64,000 bases of DNA, from NCBI GenBank assembly GCA_039933105.1, contig JBDTOT010000001.1:1-64000 (forward strand). Reading direction: 5' to 3'. The position numbers were made by a program, and so were the translations under genes. This document shows positions 41,500 to 49,759 of this stretch, piece after piece. Under the pieces are notes generated by a model. That model ran no database searches, was not told where the DNA came from, and saw only the letters and a list, made by a program, of their open reading frames with translations. The DNA is from FEN-1219 sp039933105 (GTDB taxonomy: Bacteria; Pseudomonadota; Gammaproteobacteria; Steroidobacterales; Rariloculaceae). Each line of letters opens with the position of its first letter. The first letter of the stretch is position 1.

Positions 41500-43280
41500 A
41501 GCGCTTCTTCCCACGACCGGCTGAGCCGCATCGCGGAATTGATGATGCCGACCATGCTGTAGGTCTGCGGAAAGTTGCCCCAGAGTTCGTTGGTCGTCGG
41601 ATTCACATCCTCCGACAGCAACCCAAGCGATGTGCGGCAGGCGAGCATGCCTTCGAAGATTTCGCGCGCCTCGTCCCGCCGGCCAATGGCGGCGAGCGCA
41701 TCGATATACCAAAACGTGCAGACGTTGAATGCGCTCTCCGGCAGGCCGAAATCGTCCGCGGCGACGTACCTGCGTATATGCGTGCCGATTCGCAACGACT
41801 TCTCGATCACGTTCACGGTGCTCGTGAAGCGTGGATCGTCCGCCCGCAGAAAGCCTAGAGCCGGCAGCAATAGCACGCTCGCATCGAGCTCGTGGCGACC
41901 GAAGGCCTCGGTGAAGCAGCCGAGCGTCGCGTTCCAAGAGGAACGAACGATTTGGCCATGCATTCGGTCGGCCAGCCCGCGCCAATGCAGCGCGCGATCG
42001 TCGGCGCCGAGACGCGCGGCAATCCGCGAAAGCCGGTCGGCGGCCGCCCAGCACATCGCGCTCGAGAACGTGTGCACACGTTGCCGACCTCGATACTCCC
42101 AGAGACCGGCGTCGGGGGTGTCGAAGAGCTGCACGGCACGCTCCCCCAGTCGTTCGAGGCGCTGCAGGGCTGCGAGATCGCCGCCCGCGACGATGCGGCC
42201 ATCGAAAAAGAACTGCGTTGCTGCCATCACGACGGAGCCGTAAACGTCGTTCTGTATTTGCTCGTATGCCTGGTTACCGACCCTGACGGGGCCCATGCCG
42301 CGATAGCCCGGCAATGTGTCGACGATGCGCTCCACTAAGCGAGGTTCGCCCGAAATTCCATACACGGGCTGCAACGGCTTATCACCCGCTTCCGTCGCGA
42401 CGTTGATGACGTAGTGGAGATACTGCTCCATCGTCGTCGTGGCGCCCAATCGATTCAGCGCTTGCACGACGAAGAATGAATCGCGCAGCCAGCAGTAGCG
42501 GTAGTCCCAGTTGCGGCCGCTATTCGGCGCCTCGGGTATCGAGGTCGTGACTCCCGCGATGACGGCTCCCGTATCCTCGAAGGTGCACAGCTTCAACGTG
42601 ATCGCCGCGCGGATGACAGCGTCCTGCCACTCGAACGGAATCGAGAGACCGTGCGTCCAGGACTCCCAGTAGTTCTTCGTCTCGGCGAGAAAGTGGTACG
42701 CAATGGCGCCTGGCGCATCCGCGAGCGTCTCGTCCGGCCCCAACACCAACGTCACGGGGTGATCGAGCACGAACACGCGTTCCTCGAGAACCGCGGTGAT
42801 TGATGCGTCCGTCGTCAGGCGCAGCGTCAGGTTCGGCAGCACGAAGCGGATATGGTTGCTGCCGTGAGTCAGCGCAGGACGCATGGCGCCGTATTCACCG
42901 AGTGGCCGCAGCCGAATTCGCACGCGCGGGTTGCCTGCGATCGGCACCACGAGACGAACGAACATGACGGGCCTGAAGGAACGGCGGTTCTGTTGAAAGC
43001 GCGGCGCAAAGTCGACGATCTTGACGACCCCACCGCTGTCGTCGTGCAGGAAAGTCTCCACGATGGCCGTATTCGGCACGTACCGCTGCTCGCTGCGCGC
43101 GAAGTTGGTGAGCTGCACATCGAAGTAACCCGCCTCGGGCTCGTCGTTACCGGCGAGCAAAGCGCAGAACGCGGGGTCGCCGTCCAGGCGCGGTAAGCAC
43201 GCCCAGCTGATGCGTGCCCGCCGATCGAGCAGCGCCGCAATCTGGCAGTTGCCGATCAACGCGAGGTCGAGGTCGGTCAC
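41496..43280 (-). CDS. GH15 family glucoamylase/trehalase-like hydrolase
   Basis: The product has 594 residues of glycoside hydrolase family 15: an N-terminal beta-sandwich (about 1-230) and an (alpha/alpha)6 barrel. The barrel contains GRNWDYRYCWLRDSFF (substrate site), then VYGISGEPRLVER, and near the C-terminus LLSEDVNPTTNELWGNFPQTYSM with the catalytic Glu candidates. Some bacterial GH15 proteins of this length are trehalases. Start GTG after GAGG with 7-base spacing; it overlaps the otsB stop as GTGA. Its placement between otsB and otsA suggests trehalose turnover by the same transcript. Confidence 0.87.
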   Translation of the reverse strand: MTDLDLALIGNCQIAALLDRRARISWACLPRLDGDPAFCALLAGNDEPEAGYFDVQLTNFARSEQRYVPNTAIVETFLHDDSGGVVKIVDFAPRFQQNRRSFRPVMFVRLVVPIAGNPRVRIRLRPLGEYGAMRPALTHGSNHIRFVLPNLTLRLTTDASITAVLEERVFVLDHPVTLVLGPDETLADAPGAIAYHFLAETKNYWESWTHGLSIPFEWQDAVIRAAITLKLCTFEDTGAVIAGVTTSIPEAPNSGRNWDYRYCWLRDSFFVVQALNRLGATTTMEQYLHYVINVATEAGDKPLQPVYGISGEPRLVERIVDTLPGYRGMGPVRVGNQAYEQIQNDVYGSVVMAATQFFFDGRIVAGGDLAALQRLERLGERAVQLFDTPDAGLWEYRGRQRVHTFSSAMCWAAADRLSRIAARLGADDRALHWRGLADRMHGQIVRSSWNATLGCFTEAFGRHELDASVLLLPALGFLRADDPRFTSTVNVIEKSLRIGTHIRRYVAADDFGLPESAFNVCTFWYIDALAAIGRRDEAREIFEGMLACRTSLGLLSEDVNPTTNELWGNFPQTYSMVGIINSAMRLSRSWEEAL

Positions 43281-44026
43281 GTAAGCACCTCTTCGTCGGC
43301 GCCTCGCTCGAGCCAACCCAAGACTTCCTGCTCGTTGCGCAACCGCCAGCGAGCACTCGTCGGTCTGTCGAGCCCCACGGCAATCGAGTGTCCGCCGAGA
43401 CGATTGACCGCATCGAAACCGTCTTCGTCCGTCAGATCGTCACCGACGAATACGGGGCAACGGCCGCGAAATGGCGGTTCGTCCATGAATGCTTCGATCG
43501 CGCTGCCTTTGCCCGCCGCACGGGGTTTGAGTTCCAGCACTTTCTTTCCCTCCTGGATGTGAAAGTCCGGGCCCGCCGCTGCGAGCGCCTCCACCAAGGC
43601 CCCCCTGGCCCCGGCCTCCCACTCGGGCGCCGCGCGATAGTGCAGCGCCAACGACGAGCCCTTGTCCTCGAGCACCGTGCCTGCATGCGCGGCCTGCCAC
43701 GCGGCGAGCATTCGGCGTGCGGGCGCCAAATGGCTGTCGCGATCCGACGCGGTCACGTGCCCTGCGGCATCACGCCGCTCTGCGCCGTGCACACCCGCGG
43801 CGGGTAGAAGGAGCGGTGCGAAGAGCGCGTCCAAATCGGCGATGCGGCGACCGGTAACGAGCGCAATTGCGCCGTGAAGCCGCGCATGCAAGGAAGCAAG
43901 CACGCGGATCGCGCGCTGCGGCACGCGAACCGCTGTCGGGATCGGCGCGATCTCGATTAGCGTGCCATCGATGTCGAGAAAAAGCGCCCAATCGCCGCGC
44001 CACGGGGGTACCAACGTCACGCTCAT
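43277..44026 (-). CDS. otsB: Trehalose-6-phosphate phosphatase
   Basis: This 249-residue HAD-superfamily phosphatase has the nucleophile motif LDIDGTL (D18 nucleophile, D20 acid/base), the threonine motif VTGR, and the GDDLTDEDGF motif with Mg2+ ligands near residues 195-204. It removes phosphate from trehalose 6-phosphate. The ATG is the first gene of the operon otsB, GH15, otsA. Confidence 0.92.
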   Translation of the reverse strand: MSVTLVPPWRGDWALFLDIDGTLIEIAPIPTAVRVPQRAIRVLASLHARLHGAIALVTGRRIADLDALFAPLLLPAAGVHGAERRDAAGHVTASDRDSHLAPARRMLAAWQAAHAGTVLEDKGSSLALHYRAAPEWEAGARGALVEALAAAGPDFHIQEGKKVLELKPRAAGKGSAIEAFMDEPPFRGRCPVFVGDDLTDEDGFDAVNRLGGHSIAVGLDRPTSARWRLRNEQEVLGWLERGADEEVLT

Positions 44027-44102
44027 TCACTGCACCTTAGCTGTACGTTCAATGTTGCGAAAGTGTCGCCGCTACGCGCCATTGGCCCGACTCGTCCTAG
44101 GT

Positions 44103-45410
44103 TCAAGTTCCGCTCGCGGGAGCGAGTGGCAACGAAACCTCCCCGCTGCGCACGTGCACGTCGCGCTGCGGATACGGCACCTCTATGTGCTCCTGGCAGA
44201 ACGCGTCCCAAATCCGCAACAACACGGCGCTCTTGACGTTCTGCACGCCGTTCTGGGCGTCTGCGATCCAGAAGCGCAACTGCAAATTCAGACCGGAGTC
44301 GCCCAACTCGATCAACAGACATTTCGGCTCGGGCTCGGGCAGCACGCGCGTGGTTTCGCGAGCGGCCTCCTCGCAGATGGCGATCACCCTTGCGATCTGC
44401 GAGCGGTAGTGCACGCACACGTCCAATTTCAAACGCGTCTTTCGTTGTGTGTGCGTCCAGTTCTCCACGCGCTCGGATATCAGTGTCTCATTCGGAATCA
44501 GGTGCTCTACGCCGTCACGCGTGACGACCGACACGTAGCGGCCACCCAGAGCCGTCACCCAGCCGTAGGTTCCCGACACCGCAATGACATCGCCGGGCTT
44601 GATCGATCTGTCGATCAGCAGGATGACCCCGCTGACCAGATTGCTGATGATCTTTTGGAAGCCAAACCCCACACCGAAGCCAAGGGCGCCACCGACGACG
44701 GCAAGCCCCGTGAGATCGACGCCGACGCTCCGGATCGCGATCAGCACCGCCAACACCACGAGCACCGTCTTGAGTCCCTTCGTGAACAAGACCTGCACCG
44801 TCGGCGACAACTCCTGACTCGTGCGGATGCGCGCCTCGATGAGGCCCGTCACATACACCGCCACCGACAACAGCACCACCAGCGCCACGCTCGACTTCAG
44901 CACCGTGTAGATCGAGATCCGTAATTGCCCGATCTGAATGGCCGCCGAGTCCAGGAGCTCGATCGTTGGCTCGAGCAGGCCGACGATGCTGAGCGCGGCG
45001 ATGGACCACGCCGCCCAGGTAATGACCTTCGCCCAGAGAGGATTCCTGACGGCACGCGACATCAGGTGGATCGCGATCCATGCCGCCACCAGTATCGCGC
45101 TCGTGCTGATCAAGAGCCGGGGCCGATCCAGCGCAGTGCCGATGGAAAGCGCCAACCAGACCAACAGCAACCAAGTCGTCGGTAAGACCAGCGGCAGAGC
45201 AATCTTCCAGCCCCGGCTCGCGCCCCAACGGGCGCGATACTGATTGAGCCACAGGTGGCAACGGCGGGAGATCAGCAGGGCAGCGCCAAGCGTCATCGCG
45301 ACGATGGCGACCTGCAACACATTGTCGAATTTTAGGACGTCGTCCCTCAACCACTCGTATGCGGCGGTCCACAGCGCAAACAGATGATCGGCCGAAACCA
45401 GCGTGTCCAT
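44103..45410 (-). CDS. MscS-family mechanosensitive channel
   Basis: The product has 435 residues. About five membrane helices precede a pore helix with the Gly/Ala-rich VVGGALGFGVGFGFQKIISN and the beta domain GVILLIDRSIKPGDVIAV, followed by the C-terminal cytoplasmic vestibule. It differs from the three-helix MscS by extra N-terminal helices, as in YbdG- or YnaI-like proteins. It would open under hypo-osmotic shock, which suits its place next to the trehalose operon. The ATG at 45410 has a GGAGG 8 bases upstream; an ATG five codons earlier has none. Confidence 0.88.
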   Translation of the reverse strand: MDTLVSADHLFALWTAAYEWLRDDVLKFDNVLQVAIVAMTLGAALLISRRCHLWLNQYRARWGASRGWKIALPLVLPTTWLLLVWLALSIGTALDRPRLLISTSAILVAAWIAIHLMSRAVRNPLWAKVITWAAWSIAALSIVGLLEPTIELLDSAAIQIGQLRISIYTVLKSSVALVVLLSVAVYVTGLIEARIRTSQELSPTVQVLFTKGLKTVLVVLAVLIAIRSVGVDLTGLAVVGGALGFGVGFGFQKIISNLVSGVILLIDRSIKPGDVIAVSGTYGWVTALGGRYVSVVTRDGVEHLIPNETLISERVENWTHTQRKTRLKLDVCVHYRSQIARVIAICEEAARETTRVLPEPEPKCLLIELGDSGLNLQLRFWIADAQNGVQNVKSAVLLRIWDAFCQEHIEVPYPQRDVHVRSGEVSLPLAPASGT

Positions 45411-45551
45411 GATGCGAACCTCCATCGTCGAGTCGAACGGGCACGCGTTACAGCACGCGAGGGATTGGGGGCCGCACGACTAGCTCCGTCGACCCCTACA
45501 GCCTTCGGGTAAGATGCCACATCCCACGTCAATCGGACTACCCGGGTGTGT

Positions 45552-46277
45552 ATGCCGTCTACCGCCACTCCCACGCTTCGCTACTTCGCGGCCCGCGGTC
45601 GCGCGCAGTTCCTGCGCTATTACTTTTTGAACCGCAACATCGAATTCAAGGACGAGGAGGTGGCGCTGAGCGCTGACTTCGCCGCGTGGGGCCAGATCCG
45701 CGGCGATCGCGCGCTGGCTGGCCCATTCCACAAGCTGCCGGTTCTGCACTGCGATGGGCAGCTCGTGGCCGAGATGCCGGTGATCACGGCGTTCGTGCAT
45801 AAGCGGTTCGGCGACGAAGAGCGGCTAACGCCCGCCAACAACTTGCGGCACGCGATGCTGCTGTCGAGCCTGTTTAACGATGTGATGTCGCCGATCGGTC
45901 TTTTGATCTGGCTCGATGCCGTTTACGCCGGCATCGATCTGCCCGCGGCCGCGAAGCGCGCACTCGAACGCACCCACGCGCAGCTGCACAACATCGAGCG
46001 CACGTTGATCGAGTGGAAGTGGTTCGCTCACATGGACGAGCGGCCGGTCATGGTCGCCGACTGCTTGCTGTGGGAAGAGCTCAGCGTGCTTCAGCACGTA
46101 TTTGGGCCGCATGTGCCGCTCGGCTCATGGCCGGAGCTCGCGCGCTTCCACGCCGAGTTCGCAGGCCGCGCGGCGTGCGAACGCGAGCTGGCTGCGAAAC
46201 CGCGGCCTGTGACCGGCCGGCCGAACGAGCCCGCCGCAATTGCCATGCTTCAGCAAGCACTCGCGCCCGCCAAGTAG
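45552..46277 (+). CDS. Glutathione S-transferase family protein
   Basis: The 241-residue protein has a thioredoxin-fold N-terminal domain with YFAARGRAQFLRYYF (alpha class-like start) and the glutathione-binding segment KLPVLHCDGQLVAEMPVITAFV. An all-helical C-terminal domain follows from about residue 95. It probably conjugates or reduces a xenobiotic or metabolic electrophile with glutathione; substrate unknown. The ATG at 45552 is two codons inside a GTG; neither has a strong ribosome site. It is divergent from the MscS gene. Confidence 0.83.
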   Translation: MPSTATPTLRYFAARGRAQFLRYYFLNRNIEFKDEEVALSADFAAWGQIRGDRALAGPFHKLPVLHCDGQLVAEMPVITAFVHKRFGDEERLTPANNLRHAMLLSSLFNDVMSPIGLLIWLDAVYAGIDLPAAAKRALERTHAQLHNIERTLIEWKWFAHMDERPVMVADCLLWEELSVLQHVFGPHVPLGSWPELARFHAEFAGRAACERELAAKPRPVTGRPNEPAAIAMLQQALAPAK

Positions 46278-46305
46278 CCACCGCTAGCCCACCTATCATT
46301 TGCCA

Positions 46306-47541
46306 ATGACCAGCCAACCTCTCGTTCGCCCGTTCGCCGCGCTGCGACCCACCCCCGAGCACGCGGCGGATGTGATCGCCCCGCCCTACGATGTCGTGAG
46401 CACCGAAGAAGCGCGGGCGCTGGCGGTCGGCCGGTCGCAGAGCTTCCTGCACATCTCGCGGCCCGAAATCGACTTGGCCGCAGGCAGCTCACCGTACACC
46501 GACGCCGCTTACGCCCAGGGCGCCACGAGCCTTGCCAAGCTCGTCGAAACCGGCGTTCTGGTGCGCGAGCGCGAACCGTCGTTCTACGTTTATCGCATGA
46601 CGATGGGCAGCCGCACGCAGACCGGGATCGCATTCGTCGGCTCCGTGGCCGCGTACGAGCAACACGGAATCCGGCGTCACGAGCTGACACGCCCCGACAA
46701 AGAGAATGATCGCGTGCGTAACATCGCGTCGCTGAATGCGCAGACCGGGCCCGTGTTGCTCGCGTATCGCGCCAGCGACGCGGTCGGCGCTCTGGTGCGC
46801 GCGGCCACCGCGTCAGCGCCGCTGTTCAGCGTCGCGGGCCCGAATGACGTGCAACACACGCTGTGGCGCGTGGGCACGCCGCGCGACGTCACTGCGTTGG
46901 CGACGGCGATGAATGCCTTGGGCGCGCTGTACATTGCGGACGGCCATCACCGCTCGGCCGCCGCGGCACGCGTGGCCGCACAGCGGCGCGGCAATCCGGA
47001 AGCCAGTCACGAATATTTTCTCGCGGTGGCATTTCCGCACGATGAGATGCGAATTCTCGACTACAACCGCGTGGTCCGCGATCTGAACGGTTTGACGGCG
47101 GACGCGTTCCTTAAGCGGGTGCGCGAGTCGTTCGCGGTGGCCGCGAGTAGTGGGCGTGTCGCGCCCGCGCGCACCGAAACGTTCGGCATGTATCTCGGCG
47201 GTCGCTGGTACGAGCTCGCGATCAAGCCAGAGCTCGTGCCGCGCGAGGATCCAGTAGCAAGCCTCGACGTGAGCCTGTTGCAAGATCGGCTACTCGCGCC
47301 GGTGCTCGGCATCGGCGACCCACGCACGGATTCGCGCATCGATTTCGTCGGTGGCATCCGCGGCCTCGCGGAGCTCGAGAAGCGCGTCGACTCGGGCAGC
47401 GCAGCGGTCGCGTTCGCGCTCCATGCCACGCGCATGGAGCAGCTCATGGCGGTGGCCGACGCCGGCAAGCTCATGCCGCCGAAGTCGACGTGGTTCGAGC
47501 CGAAGCTCGCCGACGGGCTACTGTCGCACGTGCTCGACTAG
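46306..47541 (+). CDS. DUF1015 family protein
   Basis: The 411-residue protein matches the DUF1015 family throughout: RPFAALRPTPEHAADVIAPP at the start, then RRHELTRPDKENDR, ADGHHRSAAAARVA and a C-terminal DFVGGIRGLAELEKRV. No enzyme activity is established for the family. The ATG at 46306 gives the family's usual N-terminus. Its 3' end overlaps the end of the convergent oxidase gene by 24 bases. Confidence 0.85.
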   Translation: MTSQPLVRPFAALRPTPEHAADVIAPPYDVVSTEEARALAVGRSQSFLHISRPEIDLAAGSSPYTDAAYAQGATSLAKLVETGVLVREREPSFYVYRMTMGSRTQTGIAFVGSVAAYEQHGIRRHELTRPDKENDRVRNIASLNAQTGPVLLAYRASDAVGALVRAATASAPLFSVAGPNDVQHTLWRVGTPRDVTALATAMNALGALYIADGHHRSAAAARVAAQRRGNPEASHEYFLAVAFPHDEMRILDYNRVVRDLNGLTADAFLKRVRESFAVAASSGRVAPARTETFGMYLGGRWYELAIKPELVPREDPVASLDVSLLQDRLLAPVLGIGDPRTDSRIDFVGGIRGLAELEKRVDSGSAAVAFALHATRMEQLMAVADAGKLMPPKSTWFEPKLADGLLSHVLD

Positions 47542-48651
47542 CGGGAACGAGCTCAAGATCCCCGGCGGCGTGACGTGCGCCGCGGGTTGCAGATACGTGC
47601 CGTCGAGATCGGCGATGCTCGTGAGGCCGAGCAGCTTCATGTTGACCGTGAGCTCGGTCTCGAGCAGTTCCAGCAGCCGAATCAAACCGCGCTCGCCACC
47701 CGCAGCGAGTGCCAGCGCCTGAATCTTGCCGAGCCCCACCATCGCGGCGCCGCGCGCGAGGCCTTTCAGCACGTCCGTACCACGCACGAAACCGCCATCG
47801 ACGACGAACTCGGCCTTACCGCGCGCAACGCTGACGACTTCCGGCACGAGATCGATCGCGCCGCGGCCCTGGTCGAGCTGCCTGCCGCCGTGGTTCGACA
47901 CATAGATCACGTCGACGCCGTGCTGCACGGCGAGGTCCGCGTCCTCGGCCGTCTGAATGCCCTTCAGCATCAGCGGTACCTTGACCGCTCGCTTCAACTT
48001 CTCGACGAGACTCCAGTCCGCGCGGGCGCGATTCGCCTCGCCGTCGCGCAGCGAACCGAAAGGCCGGCCCGCCATCGCCTGCCGGCGGTGGATGTGGCGT
48101 TCTCGCCGACCAAACGTCGGCACGTCGACGGTGAGGCAAATTGCCTTCGCGCCCACGCCGACCGCACGCTTCGTCGTCTCGAGCAGCCAACGTTCGTCGC
48201 CATCGGGATAGATCTGGAACGCAAACTGCTCGCCCGCCACGCGCGCGACTTCTTCGAACCCGGGCTGCGTCACGCTGCTCACGAGCATGAGGCAACCGAA
48301 CGCGGCGGCCGCACGCGCAATCGGCAGCGCACCTTCGGGATCGATGTCGGTCAGGCTCGCGACAGGCGCAAGCAGTACGGGCAAGCGCTGCTTGCGCTTC
48401 AAAAACGTGGTCGATGGATTCGCGCCTTCCACATTGCGCAACACGCGCGGCCGGAACCCAATGCCGTCGAGTGAATGGCGGTTGCGTAGCATCGTGGTCT
48501 CGGTCTCGGCGCCGCCGCAGATGAAGTCCCAGCACTCCGCCGAGAGGCGCTTCTTTGCCCGCGCGATGAGCTCCGTGGTCGTCAGCAGGTCGGCGGTCGG
48601 GTCCGCGGCTTTCTTGGCGGCTCGCTTCGTCTTGGTCGGCTTCTTTGGCAT
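47518..48651 (-). CDS. FMN-dependent alpha-hydroxy-acid oxidase/dehydrogenase
   Basis: The product has 377 residues in a TIM barrel. A basic, Lys/Ala-rich N-terminal tail is followed by the family motifs DFICGGAETETT, LPVLLAPVASL, VSSVTQPGFEEV and the active-site VSNHGGRQLDQG with the catalytic His and Arg, then FVVDGGFVRGTDVLKGLARG for FMN phosphate. It belongs with lactate, glycolate and mandelate oxidases. The ATG at 48651 is supported by the charged leader and length; a long upstream extension of this frame is not coding. It faces the secreted VOC gene across a 227-base gap. Confidence 0.87.
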   Translation of the reverse strand: MPKKPTKTKRAAKKAADPTADLLTTTELIARAKKRLSAECWDFICGGAETETTMLRNRHSLDGIGFRPRVLRNVEGANPSTTFLKRKQRLPVLLAPVASLTDIDPEGALPIARAAAAFGCLMLVSSVTQPGFEEVARVAGEQFAFQIYPDGDERWLLETTKRAVGVGAKAICLTVDVPTFGRRERHIHRRQAMAGRPFGSLRDGEANRARADWSLVEKLKRAVKVPLMLKGIQTAEDADLAVQHGVDVIYVSNHGGRQLDQGRGAIDLVPEVVSVARGKAEFVVDGGFVRGTDVLKGLARGAAMVGLGKIQALALAAGGERGLIRLLELLETELTVNMKLLGLTSIADLDGTYLQPAAHVTPPGILSSFPLVEHVRQ

Positions 48652-48785
48652 CGCGGCGCGTCTCCATGCGTCGTCACATCGGGTCAAAGTGTACGGTGTG
48701 CCGCCGCCGTTCGACAGCAGCCAAACGAGGCGATGTTTTCTGTAGACTGGCCGGCGGTGTCCAAAAAAGCGTTTGGGGGGAATCC

Positions 48786-48848
48786 ATGCGCGACGCACGA
48801 CGCTCGCGGTCGCCGCCGGCGCGGGACTGTTTCGCGCTGAAGCGCTGA
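48786..48848 (+). other. Possible 20-codon upstream ORF before the secreted VOC gene
   Basis: An ATG at 48786, preceded by GGGGGGA, opens a 20-codon frame ending in TGA at 48848, 30 bases before the start of the VOC gene. The peptide is Arg-rich (MRDARRSRSPPARDCFALKR). It may be a leader peptide or may only mark an unused start. The remaining part of the 227-base gap (48652-48878) shows no clear promoter or terminator. Confidence 0.3.
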
Positions 48849-48878
48849 CGCAAACTTTTAACAACAAGGGGTCTCTCG

Positions 48879-49745
48879 ATGCGCAACTCATCTCTATATG
48901 TCGCAACACTGTTGCTAGCGCTGGTCGTGGCCGCGCCGGTCTCGGCACAGGTCATCACCGCCGAAGGTGCCGTGGTTTACGGTCATCACCACTTCAACAC
49001 GACCGACATGGCCGCGCAGCGGCGGTTTTTCGTCGACACGCTGGGCGGCAAAGCCGCGACGATCGGCACGAACAACACCGAGGTCATCGAGTTCCCGAAC
49101 GTCTTCCTGTTCTTCCGGCCCATGCAGAAGCCCACGGGCGGCACGATCGGTAGCACGGTGAACCATGTCGGATTCTCCGTGCCCGACCTGAAACCGGTCG
49201 TCGCGAAGCTGAAAGCGAACGGCTACAAGATGATCACGAGCGAATCCGTCGCCGCCACCGTGAAGATCACCGACGACATCGCTGCGGCCAACCCGACGAC
49301 GAACATTGCGTTCACGCTGGGGCCGGAAGACATCAAGGTCGAGCTCGTGGAGGTCAAGACGCAGAAGGCGCCGATCCAGCTGCACCACGTCCACTTCTTC
49401 GGCGAGCACCGCGACGAGATGCAGGCGTGGTACGCCAAAGTCTTCGGCGCCACCGCGAACCCGGCTAACCCGGCCAGCGCATTCGTGACCGACGCTTTGC
49501 CTGGCGTGACCTTGAGCTTCTCGCCGTCGCAGACGCCGGTGGTACCCACTCAAGGCCGTGCGCTCGACCACATCGGCTTCGAGGTCAAGAACCTCGAAGC
49601 GTTCACGAAGAAGCTTACGGCCGATGGCATTCCGTTGACGGTGGCGTATCGCAAAGTGGACGCGTTGAATCTCGCCATCGCGTTCATCAAGGATCCGTGG
49701 GGCACGAACATCGAGCTGACCGAAGGGCTCGCGAACATCAAGTAG
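48879..49745 (+). CDS. Secreted VOC family protein
   Basis: The 288-residue protein has a signal peptide of 23 residues ending VSAQ. Two VOC modules follow, starting at about 32 (VYGHHHFNTTDMAAQRRFFV) and at about 165 (QLHHVHFFGEHRDEMQAWY). The GRALDHIGFEVKNLEAF and GTNIELTEG motifs near the end carry the usual metal-ligand His and Glu. The signal peptide is notable, as most VOC enzymes are cytoplasmic. ATG at 48879 follows AAGGGG. The PQQ dehydrogenase gene starts 14 bases after its stop, so the two are co-expressed. Confidence 0.83.
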   Translation: MRNSSLYVATLLLALVVAAPVSAQVITAEGAVVYGHHHFNTTDMAAQRRFFVDTLGGKAATIGTNNTEVIEFPNVFLFFRPMQKPTGGTIGSTVNHVGFSVPDLKPVVAKLKANGYKMITSESVAATVKITDDIAAANPTTNIAFTLGPEDIKVELVEVKTQKAPIQLHHVHFFGEHRDEMQAWYAKVFGATANPANPASAFVTDALPGVTLSFSPSQTPVVPTQGRALDHIGFEVKNLEAFTKKLTADGIPLTVAYRKVDALNLAIAFIKDPWGTNIELTEGLANIK

Positions 49746-49759
49746 CTTTGGAGTCAGAC

